Shown here piece after piece: positions 35,201-46,363 of a stretch of DNA of 64,000 bases. How positions within the stretch are numbered: the stretch's first letter is position 1; every line of letters begins with the position of its first letter. The notes beneath the pieces are model-generated. The model made no database searches. It was not told the DNA's origin and saw nothing but the letters and a program-made list of their open reading frames with translations. The DNA comes from Anticarsia gemmatalis (Eukaryota > Arthropoda > Insecta > Lepidoptera > Erebidae), in assembly GCF_050436995.1 (NCBI RefSeq), contig NC_134765.1, positions 10,567,501 to 10,631,500 of the forward strand, written 5' to 3'. The position numbers were made by a program, and so were the translations under genes.

Positions 35201-35465
35201 GCTTTTTTTTTTCACGAAAAATATTCTCAAAATTATTTATATCTCCTAATAAAGTCGCGCTAAGGCATATCCGCCATTAAAACAGTTGCCATGACAAAGG
35301 AATTTTGTTGATTCAATGTCATTATAAATGTCATTATGAATTTTCCCGGGAAATGGGTCATTTTCCCGGGGTAAAAAGTAGCCTGTGTCATTTCTCGGGT
35401 ATCAAAATATCTCCATACCAAATTTCATGCAAATTGGTTCAGTAGTTTAGGCTTGATTGAGTAGC

Positions 35466-35597
<132 letters not shown>

Positions 35598-35628
35598 TTA
35601 CTTTCGCATTTATAATATTAGTATGGAT

Positions 35629-36577
35629 ATTCTAAATGCGAAAGTACCTTAACAAGGATGGATAATGGATATGTATTTTTATTACCTACTCTTTCACGAA
35701 AAAACTACTGAACGGATTTTCATAGAGTTTTCATCAATAGAAAAAAATAAAATTTGTTTATGTTTCGCGTAAAATAACATTTTAAACGTAGGCGAAACCG
35801 ATGCGAGCTGGTAGTTTATTTCATATATAAATACGTAGTCCAAAATAGACCAAGTTAAAAGAAAAATACAAAAATATTGCTTTAAAAATTGATAAGATAA
35901 TATCGAATGACTAGAACATAATAGTAAAGCATGTAGTTTTGTATTATTTTGATGATTAGTGCTCTACTCACGTGCAGTATGTAACAAAAACTAGTATTTT
36001 ACATACTTAAATAGGTTCCGTGAGAAATATTTCTAGATTTTTGTATTTTTAACAAGTATTTGGTATGTATCTAGATTTTTTTGGTTTTATACTATACAAC
36101 TAGATGCTATTAGGGTCATATTATGTTATAAGTTAAGACATTATTAAATATTTTAACCGACATTTATGCGACTGTAAAATTTAAAGATTGCAAGTAATTG
36201 CTATTACGTAGGTTATAAAACAAGTAATAATCACATAACATTTAATTTGTTTAAATGAAAATTATTAGAAGCACTTGGAAGTCGAGCAAACTTATGAAAG
36301 TCAAATTAAAAAGTCACTAACGCCATCTTATGCAACATTACAGTACTACAAGTTCTAAAAGCTGTCACTAGATGCCACTACGCATCACAATAATGGAAAA
36401 TATTTGTTTCTTTTTTGCTATTGATTTTAAAGATTTACTGTAAATTATGGGTAACATAATTGTGTATTAAAACAATTTGATTTCCTCGTTAAGACTAGAT
36501 ATTGAATCTACTATTCAGAAAATTAATAACTTCAGAAACAAACAAACATTATTAGTTAAATGACAATCAAAGTTACA
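35629..36577. other. Intergenic, nothing recognised
   Basis: AT-rich, without long frames, inverted repeats or known repeat blocks. Confidence 0.55.
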
Positions 36578-36791
36578 GCCTCCGTGGCGCAATGGTTAAG
36601 GTGGTCACCACGCCACTACCAATGGGTTAAAAGGTCAGGGTTTCGATTCCCACACAGAACAGTCATTTGTGCGATCCACAAATAATTGTTTCGGGTCTGG
36701 TTGTACGTACTTTATGTCCGTTGTTTGTATATTTGTAAAAGTCCTAACAACACAAGAGAAATTCTAAGTGCGGGAGATGTCTTTAAAAAAA
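36578..36791 (+). mobile_element. tRNA-headed SINE (family A), full length
   Basis: GCCTCCGTGGCGCAATGG at the head, GGTTTCGATTCCCACACAG B box, GGGTCTGGTTGTACG, and GGGAGATGTC before a short A-run. A real tRNA gene is excluded because the stems do not pair and the body continues for about 150 bases. Confidence 0.8.
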
Positions 36792-36954
36792 AAGCATCTA
36801 TTCGATTCTCGAATTTCAAAAGGTACTAATCATAAACATCATTTTATTGCTACAACTTCTAGTACCTTCCCAAGTAGTACAGTTAAACCTACAATAGTAA
36901 AACGTAGGTGAAAAACCTCACACATCTACCTTATATTCTATTCTATCATATGAT

Positions 36955-37186
36955 TAGTGATCAACCTAGTGTCAAAGTTGTTCAAGCCGCCCGAAAGGCC
37001 TTTGACATGGCTTAACGGCTGTTACGCAGTAGATAACCACCGGGACCGACTTTTTACGTGCCCTTCGTAGCACGACGCTCAGTTCAAATACCATTATACG
37101 GTCACCCATCTAAAGATTGACCGCGCCAAGGGTTGCTTAACCCACTGATCGTTTACCGACCGGTGAGCGCAACTGGCTATGAGTGA
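36955..37186 (-). mobile_element. 5S-rRNA-like SINE, full-length copy
   Basis: Reverse copy: the head on the minus strand includes GCCAGTTGCGCTCACCGG, CGATCAGTGGGTTAAGCAAC and TTTAGATGGGTGACCG, then GAGCGTCGTGCTACGAAGGG, the GTCGGTCCCGGTGG block and the GACACTAGGTTGATCACTAA end. Adjacent to the SINE at 36578-36791. Confidence 0.75.
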
Positions 37187-38194
37187 CAATAGAATCTACC
37201 TTATAAAGACACTCGTCATATCGCCAAGTTAAATGAAAGTGGGTAAGCTGAGTAGGGCTGTACGTGGGCTGTTCGCGGATATTTGTGACATACGTGCCAA
37301 ATCACGTAATATGTAATAAAGCCTATTTTAGAACCACTAATATGGTTTAATGAGAAAGTTGTTTTTGTTATTTTAAGATAAGAAAATATAAGTTGACTAA
37401 TGTGATTTTAGGTTCATTTTGGGTAGGGTTGTCCTCATTGCAGACCCTCCCGTGGTATGATTCATGCATCAATAATAGATTTTACTAGCTGTATGTGATT
37501 TTACTAATATATTTTATATGATCGGCACTGCGACCTATTCTGCAAGAACTATTTTAAGTATTTTTTTCAGAGTTGAACAGGTTTTAAAAAGGTGTTTTGA
37601 AGCTCAATTCCTCCGTCGTTCTAGGACGCGAACCTCACCCAGAGGTGGCACAGTAACTGGTTACTTTAAAATTTACTACGGAAAAACTACTAGGTACTAC
37701 TTACTTACAAAAAAATAGGCTACCTTTGTCCATAGTTGACTAACGTTTAATTAATTCAATAGCGTTTAAGCTCATATAAACATGACAGTTTGAATAGAAG
37801 AACTACCGCTAAGTCTGCCTCAGAAACCGGGCATAAGTCCTGCTTTTGGGTGACAGGGGATTCCGGAAAACCAACCCTGAAAAATATGAAAGCTTATTCG
37901 CTAACAAAACCGCGCGATTTATCAAGTTTATAATATAAGACTCTATAGTGTACAAGTCAACTTGACATACTGGCCGTGTCGATTAATCTATCACATCACT
38001 ACTGTCAAAGTGTCAATCCTCGATAGCGTTGGGCAACGCTCGTTAACGATCGATACGATATTGATACCGGTACTGCTCATGCACTGTGATGAAACACACA
38101 AGGTCAATGTGAAGTATTGTTTCAAAGCTGTGGGTTGTGAAACTTATGCTTTGGTATTTAGAGGTCTCACTACTGAATAAAAACTAGGGTAACA
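37187..38194. other. Intergenic, nothing recognised
   Basis: Two frames of 66 and 72 codons (37518 and 37962) have no recognisable motif and no splice partners; they look random. Confidence 0.5.
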
Positions 38195-38470
38195 ACCGCC
38201 CTTGAGGTTAAGCTATGCTTGCTAAGGCTGTTCCGTTGATGGGTGAACATATTATACCGAGTTCTTCAATGTTTCGTCCCAGCAGTCATTTTCAAAGACT
38301 CAGACAGTCGTTACCAGTAGTTAAAAGCTTGAAAGTCTGACAACCAGTGTTACCGAGGGGTATCGTGTTGTTACCCAGGTAACTGGGTAGTGGAGGTCCG
38401 ATACGCAGTCGTTTTTTGTGAAAAACACTGGTATTCAGTTGCATCCGATGCCATTACATTCAGTAGGCAT
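38195..38470 (+). repeat. Interspersed repeat (GGTAACTGGGTTGTGGAGG family)
   Basis: Contains GACAGTCGTTACCAGTAGT, CCGAGGGGTATCGTG, CAGGTAACTGGGTAGTGG and GTTGCATCCGATG, in the same order as the other copies. Confidence 0.6.
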
Positions 38471-38895
38471 TTTTTTTTAGACGCTCAAATATGCTAAGAC
38501 ATTAGTGTGTTGTTTAAAACTCTTAATAACATAAGTACAAGTGCAAAAGACGAATATCTAAATTAAATAGTGAGCTAAAACCTGCATATTTAATAAAATT
38601 CTATTGACATTACATAATGTTTCTCTACTCATATTTCATAACATAACAAAAAAATACCTATAAATGCCAACTAGAAAATAAAAAATGATTATTGAATAAT
38701 AACAATTCATCTATGATTATAATTTGGACATTTATGCTCTTTTGACATTCTAATACAGGTTTTGATTTCAAATTCAAAATGCTAATTTAGCTAGTTTATT
38801 TCCAAAAATCTTTATCTTACGGCGAACTGATACATAATATTTGTAGGTATAACTTAGATTTTGATAACACTAGCTTCGATCTGCGGTATCAGTTA

Positions 38896-39139
38896 CTAGC
38901 TGATCCGAATAACTTCGTCTGCGTCACATAAGAGAGAATGGGTCAACATTTTCCCCGTCTTTGTAACCTTTTTTTACTGCTACTCTGCTCCTATTGGTCG
39001 TAGCGTGATGATATATAGCCTAAAGCCTTCCTCGATAAATGGTCTATTTAACACAAAAATAATTTTTCAATTCGAAGCAGTAGTTCCTGAGATTAGCGCG
39101 TTCAAACAAACTCTTCAGCTTTATAATATTAAGTATAGA
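38896..39139 (-). mobile_element. Lep1-like Helitron, diverged
   Basis: Both ends are present, but the GTTT tract is almost gone and the hairpin region is mutated (GATCCGAATAACTTCG). Confidence 0.75.
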
Positions 39140-39897
39140 TTTGATAATTGATGCATACTAGTGCCTGTGTTACTAATCAGTGTATTATAGATATTCTATT
39201 TTATATTGTGAGAACCTACATCAAATTTCCTATCTCATTCATAGGGCGTTTTAAAAGCACCACAGAACGCCCGACCGCTATCAGAATATGCGCAGGCGCA
39301 ACGAACACAAAAAAAAACATCTTCCTTCCTTCTCTACCGGAATTTGTGTTTAAATAACGTAATATATTAAATAACTGTGACAATTTGTATGCCAATATGG
39401 TGGGGTGCCGTCATAGTTCCTTTTTAGCGATGCGGCTACTTTCTTTACTGAAGAGAAATTGTAGATTCTGATCATTTCGTGAGTGTAGCTTTGTAAAGGT
39501 GGTTGTCAGTGGTCTAGCAGGATTTTAGAAAGTAAGTCAGGATATTTATTTATTATTTTTTAGGAGTAAGAAGGTTTGTGATCTATATTTTTGTTCATAT
39601 TATTAAGGTTTGTAAGCCCTGTAAGTTTACGGTTTTTCAGACGTAAGGATTTTAAGCTTTGGTTTTGTCTCGTTTCATGCAGTAAGTTTATATAATCTCA
39701 ATTTTTTAAAGTAAATGTTTCGAGAAAATTGTGTTGTTGCAATAAATATTTTAACGCGATGAGAGGGTGATGTCGTTTAATAATAATTATACACGATTCC
39801 ATACCAAGAAGCTGCATTTAAAATGAAAATGATCCTGAAAATTTGTTTCCCTTTGACAACATTTTTGTCCTAGATTATTGTGATTTTGTAATAAGTG

Positions 39898-40090
39898 TTT
39901 CTGTGGCGTGGTTGGTAGTGTATCCGACTCCTAATCATGAGGACTGGAGTTCGTTTCTTAGGTCGGACAAAGTACCTTTTCTCACTCCTTATGTATGTAG
40001 GTAACATTGTTAATGGCCAAACGTGGTTGTATTTTATACCTCTGTTTACACCTTCGGGTATAACAGGCGTCATATTACGTATGTTAATTC
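39898..40090 (+). mobile_element. tRNA-headed SINE (family B), diverged
   Basis: Head TCTGTGGCGTGGTTGGTAG, GACTGGAGTTCG (weak B box), body AACATTGTTAATGG, ACACCTTCGGGTATAACAGG and CGTCATATTACGTATG. Confidence 0.6.
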
Positions 40091-41520
40091 TAGTAATGTT
40101 TACAAACAAGCTACCAAGTTTAACTTTTAAACTCTCGCGTTGCATGTTTAAATTAGGATATTTTGATAATTAACGCGAACACGCATTTTACCTTAAAATG
40201 CGTAACGTTTCGGCGCAGGTTGCACTCGCCATGGTTCGCATTAATTCCCGTATCCCATTATATATATAATATTAAGCTACCAACTTTCTTATCCTTCGCA
40301 AAAATCTAGACATTGTCAATGTATTACATAAAAACCTGATTGTTTAGATTATTTAAGAGTCTGTCGCATAATTAGTCTGAAATCACATGACTTTTTCATT
40401 TTGTATTTAATTGCTTATTTATTTATTGACATTTCAGACCGGTTTTGTTTTTGCTTTTAGGATTCCTTGATTGATTACTGAATAAATAATAAGATAAATC
40501 ATTTCACTTGTATATCTTTCACAGCTTTTATCTATTACTGCAAGTTTGGCGCATTCGGTAATGACTGCTAATCAGGTTCATTTCTAGAACGGTCGGTTTT
40601 TCAAAAATATCTAAAGATATTTTCAATAGCAGCCCAGATTTTCGTAAATTTCCCGGTTTACTCTCCTCTCCGACCCGTCCTTTGTACTTGTAATATAAAT
40701 GGCGAAAGGCTTATGAAAAATAAAATATTTTTTACAAAATTAATGAATAAATGAGTATATTTATTGTATTAAGGCTCTGCGGAACCGCAAAAGTACATAA
40801 TATTATGTCCTTTTCTTTTCAAAATTGCTGTGTTTTGAATTTGTTTCTAATTAATTATGTATGCAAGAACGAAATGTTTTCTAATAAAGTGTTTAAAATC
40901 AAGCAAAAAATTCATACAATAAATATAGTTTATGATGGAGATAAAAGTAGTTTATAAAAATAAAGTGGCAGTGGTGCAAACTTCAAATAAAAATTAAGTG
41001 ATTTTAAAAATCTGGTATAACAATAATATATCATCATAGTATTATTTGTAATTAAACTTTTTTTTACTTAAAATAATGCATCACATAAATTACATAATCA
41101 ATGAAAGCAGACTTCAGTATTTATATTGGCGCCGTAATGATTTAATTACGTACCGATATTTGAGCGCCTGATAATTTTTTTATAGCAAACCACCAGAATG
41201 CTGATTGCTTCATGTCGCGTTTGGGAACTTAAAATTGCACTTCTTAAATAAAGGATTTAGAAATATGAATGAATTTTACTTGGAATTGTGCCTAAACTCG
41301 ACTTAATTTGGTCTGTAGATTTTATTATATTACACAGACGTGTGAGTGATAAATCAGAAACTTGAACATAAATAGAGATAATCTTAAAGCTCCAAAGTTA
41401 CCAACAGATTATTAAGTCAAATCAAAATTATCGTATAAGGACTTACTATTAGTTACTATACAAATTATATCTTATCTATCATCTTATAATATTAGATAAA
41501 CTATAGGAATAGTGCTCTAA
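40091..41520. other. Upstream region of the secreted-protein gene
   Basis: Low-complexity AT-rich DNA. A 10-base perfect stem (ACGCATTTTA) is at 40180-40202. A noncoding first exon or promoter probably lies somewhere here or farther upstream, but no core promoter stands out. Confidence 0.45.
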
Positions 41521-41579
41521 CTAAACGGTCAAAACTTAATTCCTATTTTTTGTTACTGCATTTCAGATAAACAACGAAT
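41521..41579 (+). other. 5' UTR end and possible splice acceptor before the secreted-protein gene
   Basis: A pyrimidine-rich tract ending in TTTCAG lies at 41561-41566, 13 bases before the ATG. The coding first exon may therefore be exon 2 of the transcript, with a noncoding exon further upstream that I could not place. Confidence 0.4.
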
Positions 41580-44500
41580 ATGCGAAGATTTGTCTCTTTT
41601 ACAATCGCTATACTGATCCTAATACTCTACAAGGCAGAATGTAAAAGTAAAAAGAAAGATGAAGACAATCTGGTGACTGCCTTGGACCCTGGGGAGACCT
41701 CAACGTGAGTGCCTGTTTTGATTCCGAGTTGCAAGTAACTATTAAATAACATACATGCTGAAAAACTATAGAAAATCTGTGAAAAATGTGCAAATTAGAT
41801 CAAAATAAGTTGTCAAATTAGTTGTAGTATGTCTTTTTTCATAAAAACTGCTACTCAAGTATAACTTTTTCTTTTTCTTGTCAGTTTTAGTTACCTGCAT
41901 GACGAGAAAACGAGTAATCTACGACTCTACAAAAAGTATTTTTAATGGAACTAATATAATATTATGTATATTTTCCAGTAAAATACCAATCGGACCTCGT
42001 CTACCTCGCTACGACGAGATCACGGCCGGTGACCAGCCAGATCATCATCCAGGATCCCACATCAGGTTTATAGACGACTACCCTGGACCAATCAGACAGC
42101 AACGCAAAGATAAACACCCTGTCCACAAAACTAGACGTAAAGAAACCTTTAATCACGATCAAAATGATCGAATACTTAACACTGATCAAGATGACTTTGA
42201 TCATAAAGAATTTGAAGACCTACGTGCAGAGCCTGATGAAGGAGACCAGGATGAACCAGAAAATGATACAGGACAAGACGATGATGATAAAAGTGATGAT
42301 AACAATTCTGATGAAGATTTGGATGATGAAGAAAGTCCAGCAAAAGTTGGTAATGAAGATAAACAATTTTTTGAACCTAAAAAAGATTCTAGTAAGAGTC
42401 CTGTAACTGAAATATCAGTATTTGTTGAAGATGATAAAGAGACAAATAGAAAAAAGCCTAAAGAATTAAGAGGGAGTCCAAAAATACTTGAAGACTCAAG
42501 TACAAATGCTCCTAATCCTTTATACCCAGAATTAGGGTATCCTGGTGGATATGGACCTGGGTACCCTGCCTCTGGAGGTCTGGGAGACCCAAATGCTTAC
42601 CCTGGATATTCTTACGGTTATCCAATGGGCTATCCTAGTTACCCAAGCTACCCTTACCCAACACCGTATCCAACGCCAGCTTACCCTGCTTTTTCTCCAT
42701 ACCAAGGTTATCCTGGGCCCTATCCAGGATATGGACCGTATCCATACCTAAGCCCTTCAGACCAACGACCACAGCCGAATCCACCTATCCCTGGACTAAC
42801 AGACCAGATAACTCAAGCAGACACCAAACATCCCACAAATGAATACCCTGGAGCTCCCAATGCCCAAAGTAGTGGTACAAGACAAGGGTTTCCAGGACAG
42901 GAGTATGGAGCTGGTTATCAAGGATATCCAGCTCAGCCTGGCTATGGGTATGGAGGGTACGGATATGCTCCTGATCCTCATGGACAGTATAGTCAGTATA
43001 GACCATTTCCGGGATACCAGGGGTATTTTGGTAATTAACATTTTTACTATTCAATTAACTTGCAGTGTAAATTAACATGGCAGTTCTATTCTAACCCTCT
43101 TATCCATGAGCACACTATAAACCTATTTTAGTTAAAGAACTACTATAATATGTTTTCGCTTTTTTACTGCCACTATTCTCGGTTTGGAACCTAACAACTA
43201 TTTGATGAGGGTGAAATAGAATAACACTATTTAATCTACAGAAAGCCTAATATTCTTTAGTAATTGTTTCACTATAAAACTTAAATCATTGCTTAAGTCA
43301 CAACTTTTACCAAAATTACTTAGTCTTGTTCTTCTTTTTCTCCTTCTTAGGGTATGATTAGTGGTCAAACTAGTGTCAAAGTTGTTCAATCCGCCCAAAG
43401 GCCTTTGACATGGCTTGTTTACAAATACGAATGCAATTCTAATATCTCATGTCTCCCAAATTCTTACAGCGGTATCACTTGACATACCTCAATAATTACG
43501 TATTAATCCAATTCTCTAAGAACATTGTTATCAGATGTTTATCATTTGACACGGCGGGGTCGCGGCCGACTGGTCAACGGCCACAATGCGACGGGTGAAA
43601 GGTCCTGGGCACTGGTCAAGTTAAGCTTCTGGCTGAAGGACAGCCGCTTGTATAATGTTTAGGCTCTTGTCATCGAATTGTGGATTGTGTAAGATTTATT
43701 GAATGCGGTTCTTTTTGATAGAGAGAAGTAGTTTTTGATGGACTACGTTGGACAAGCTTTCGTGGGAATATAAGTTGTTATGTTTGTTAAACTTATTCTA
43801 AGATTGTGTTACAGTTGTTGATTTTATGTACAGTGAGCAGTAATTCTTTTTCAAATCCGACTTAAACGATTTCACAGCAAAATATCTAACGTTCAAAATG
43901 CGTTCCGTTTTTAAATTAAGGTAATAGGGACCTAGCCCACGATGCCTATCTTAGCCTACGATGGTAAGAAAAGTATTGACTAGTTGTCAACTTTTATAAA
44001 ACATGCCTCTCTCCCAAATCACACTGAGGAAATTAATAAAAATGTTTTCACCTAACTCATACCTTACTACCTACACCTATTTCTTTCCAAAAACTACATA
44101 ATAATCAAATATTCCTATATTTTGCAGGACCTCATCGCCGTGCAAAATCGTTGACGCAGCGGGCTCTGGCAGCGGTGGCCGAAGCTCTGACTTCCATAGC
44201 TCTGTTTGATGACAAACAATGTGTGCCTCGTCTACTCTGTGAAGTAGCCAGTGGCAGTACTGCCAGCTCGCCCACCCTGCAAAAGGCTACTGCTGGACTT
44301 GGGCCTTTACTTACGTTAGTATAACTGTGAAACAATATTGGATTTAAGGTTACTAAGTTGCCACTACCCTAATATAAAATCCTTTTGTATATTACTTAGT
44401 AAGCAATGAATGATTTGAATTTGAATTTGAATTTGAATTTGAATTTGAATTTGAATTTGAATTTGAATTTGAATTTGAATTTGAATTTGAATTTGAATTT

Positions 44501-46248
44501 GAATTTGAATTTGAATTTGAATTTGAATTTGAATTTGAATTTGAATTTGAATTTGAATTTGAATTTGAATTTGAATTTGAATTTGAATTTGAATTTGAAT
44601 TTGAATTTGAATTTGAATTTGAATTTGAATTTGAATTTGAATTTGAATTTGAATTTGAATTTGAATTTGAATTTGAATTTGAATTTGAATTTGAATTTGA
44701 ATTTGAATTTGAATTTGAATTTGAATTTGAATTTGAATTTGAATTTGAATTTGAATTTGAATTTGAATTTGAATTTGAATTTGAATTTGAATTTGAATTT
44801 GAATTTGAATTTGAATTTGAATTTGAATTTGAATTTGAATTTGAATTTGAATTTGAATTTGAATTTGAATTTGAATTTGAATTTGAATTTGAATTTGAAT
44901 TTGAATTTGAATTTGAATTTGAATTTGAATTTGAATTTGAATTTGAATTTGAATTTGAATTTGAATTTGAATTTGAATTTGAATTTGAATTTGAATTTGA
45001 ATTTGAATTTGAATTTGAATTTGAATTTGAATTTGAATTTGAATTTGAATTTGAATTTGAATTTGAATTTGAATGTAATGTAATTTGGTTAGTGGCAAGT
45101 AATTGAGCGATCTATCAGGTATCAAATACTTTAATAACTTAATTACTGCGTTTATTTAATTTTTAGGTACTAAACACGGCATATTACGCATTCATTAATT
45201 CATTTAACAATTTCCAAAACATTTTTTGCCTCTGTTTCCAAAGAACAAAGATTTTGCCCAACCAATCTGTAAAAGCTAGCAAAAGCTTTGGAAAGAATAA
45301 ATGTCTTTTGTGCCTTACTTCAATTAATAAAAATTATTCGTTTCCAGAGTTCTTCAATCTTACAACGGCGCCAGTTCATCCCCACTCTTCCTATTCGGTC
45401 GAGCTGCAGTCCTAGGCATGACTTCGAAAGGCAACCCCACCCCCTGTCGCTACGCCTACTCACAATGTCCCAACGACCCTGAAAGCCTGATCAACTACCT
45501 CAACAACCACAACGGAGGCTTCTTCAGGTTCTTTGGACAACCAGAGGGCTCAGGTCAAGAACAGAACCTGGAACAATTCTACAGTTACCTAGCTGGGCAG
45601 TACAATCAAGCAAATCAACAACCTTACCAACCACAAAACTACGGATATCCTTACATGCCAAATCCTTTCGCTTATCCCTATTATGGACCGAGTTACCGTG
45701 AACAAAACACCTTCAGAAATGCTAAAGATATCGAAAGCCAAATATCTGCGACTGATATCGAAGAACGGATACAAAATAAACCAGGTACTGATGCTTTAGA
45801 AGATGAAAAAGAAAAAGGATCTAAATGGCTCTTTCCTGATGAGGCTGGTCATAAGAAAGAGGACAAACCTAAGAGACAACGAAGACCTAAAGCTAAGAAA
45901 CCAAAGCCTGAAAGACCAACAAGGGGAGACAGGGGGGGTAGTCCTTTAAAGTTCCCTGATGACAAAGGTCCTGCCGAAAGACCAGATTTTAATAGAGAGC
46001 CAGTAAGAAGACCAAACAGTCTACTATTTCCAGAGTCTCACCACTTTATTGGTCCCCCAGGCTTTCCAAGCAGTACTCCCGTGAATCTTGATGGATATGA
46101 CTTTGATCATAAACATAATTTCTTCGTGAAAAGACCAAGACCAGAGAACAATGATGGCACTGAAACCTTGTATGTTGTGAGAGGGAATGGTGATCCGAAT
46201 CATCCTGAGATTATTAAAGTTAGGCCGGGACAAAGTCCTGTGGTTTAA
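41580..46248 (+). CDS. Predicted secreted acidic, Pro/Tyr/Gly-rich protein with a four-cysteine segment
   Basis: Four exons: 41580-41704, 41979-43030, 44128-44314, 45348-46248, giving 754 residues. Phases agree at every junction (2, 1, 2). The start has an in-frame TAA 12 bases upstream and encodes a basic-hydrophobic signal peptide of about 21 residues ending near KAEC. Order: basic/His-containing region to about 124; Asp/Glu-rich stretch about 125-168; Pro-Tyr-Gly-rich low-complexity region about 219-393; then QCVPRLLCE with Cys424 and Cys430, and TPCRYAYSQCPND with Cys488 and Cys495; Gln/Tyr/Pro-rich 520-570; a Lys/Arg/Pro tail about 624-651; and three FP[DE] motifs (WLFPDE, LKFPDD, LLFPES). 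The cysteine pattern loosely recalls insect DM4/DM12-type secreted proteins, but I do not recognise the family. An extracellular-matrix, cuticle or secretion role is a guess from composition. Exon 2 alone reads to a TAA at 43036-43038, which lies in intron 2 under this model. Confidence 0.8.
43354..43415 (-). mobile_element. 5S-rRNA-like SINE, 3' end fragment
   Basis: Only the 3' terminal part is present (GATTAGTGGTCAAACTAGTG, CAAAGTTGTTCAATCCGCCC, CAAAGGCCTTTGACATGGC). It lies in intron 2 of the secreted-protein gene. Confidence 0.65.
44413..45074 (+). repeat. Perfect hexanucleotide tandem repeat (ATTTGA)n, about 110 units
   Basis: 662 bases of uninterrupted ATTTGA inside intron 3 of the secreted-protein gene. 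A six-base unit without stops reads open on both strands, as Asn-Leu or Ile-Gln dipeptide runs; these are artefacts. The perfection suggests recent expansion or high mutability. Its exact length in the assembly should be treated with caution. Confidence 0.98.
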
Positions 46249-46276
46249 TACCATGTTGTAAATTATACTGTAGGTA

Positions 46277-46282
46277 AATAAA
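46277..46282 (+). terminator. Polyadenylation signal of the secreted-protein gene
   Basis: AATAAA lies 29 bases after the TAA at 46246-46248. A second AATAAA at about 46557 would give a longer 3' UTR that includes the hairpin at 46326-46363. Confidence 0.55.
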
Positions 46283-46325
46283 TGTTAGAATAACTACATG
46301 AATGCATCACGCATCGCATTTTCGT

Positions 46326-46363
46326 CCGATGTATGAAAATGCTCTTGTATTTTCATGCATCGG
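46326..46363 (+). repeat. Hairpin just after the first polyadenylation signal of the secreted-protein gene
   Basis: CCGATGTATGAAAAT pairs with ATTTTCATGCATCGG (one mismatch) across an 8-base loop. It lies 44 bases after the first AATAAA and would be transcribed if the second signal is used. Confidence 0.7.

Noticed and set aside
36578..36660. tRNA gene
   Set aside because: A and B boxes are present but the acceptor and other stems do not pair, and the sequence continues as a SINE body shared with three other copies.
43031..43038. Stop codon ending a 394-residue two-exon protein
   Set aside because: A splice donor six bases earlier joins in phase to two further exons with protein-like sequence, so the stop is more likely intronic. 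A minor read-through isoform is not excluded.
44364..45125. Long open frames of 225-253 codons on both strands (Asn-Leu and Ile-Gln repeats)
   Set aside because: They are the ATTTGA tandem repeat read through; a stop-free six-base unit opens frames regardless of function, and the region is intronic.
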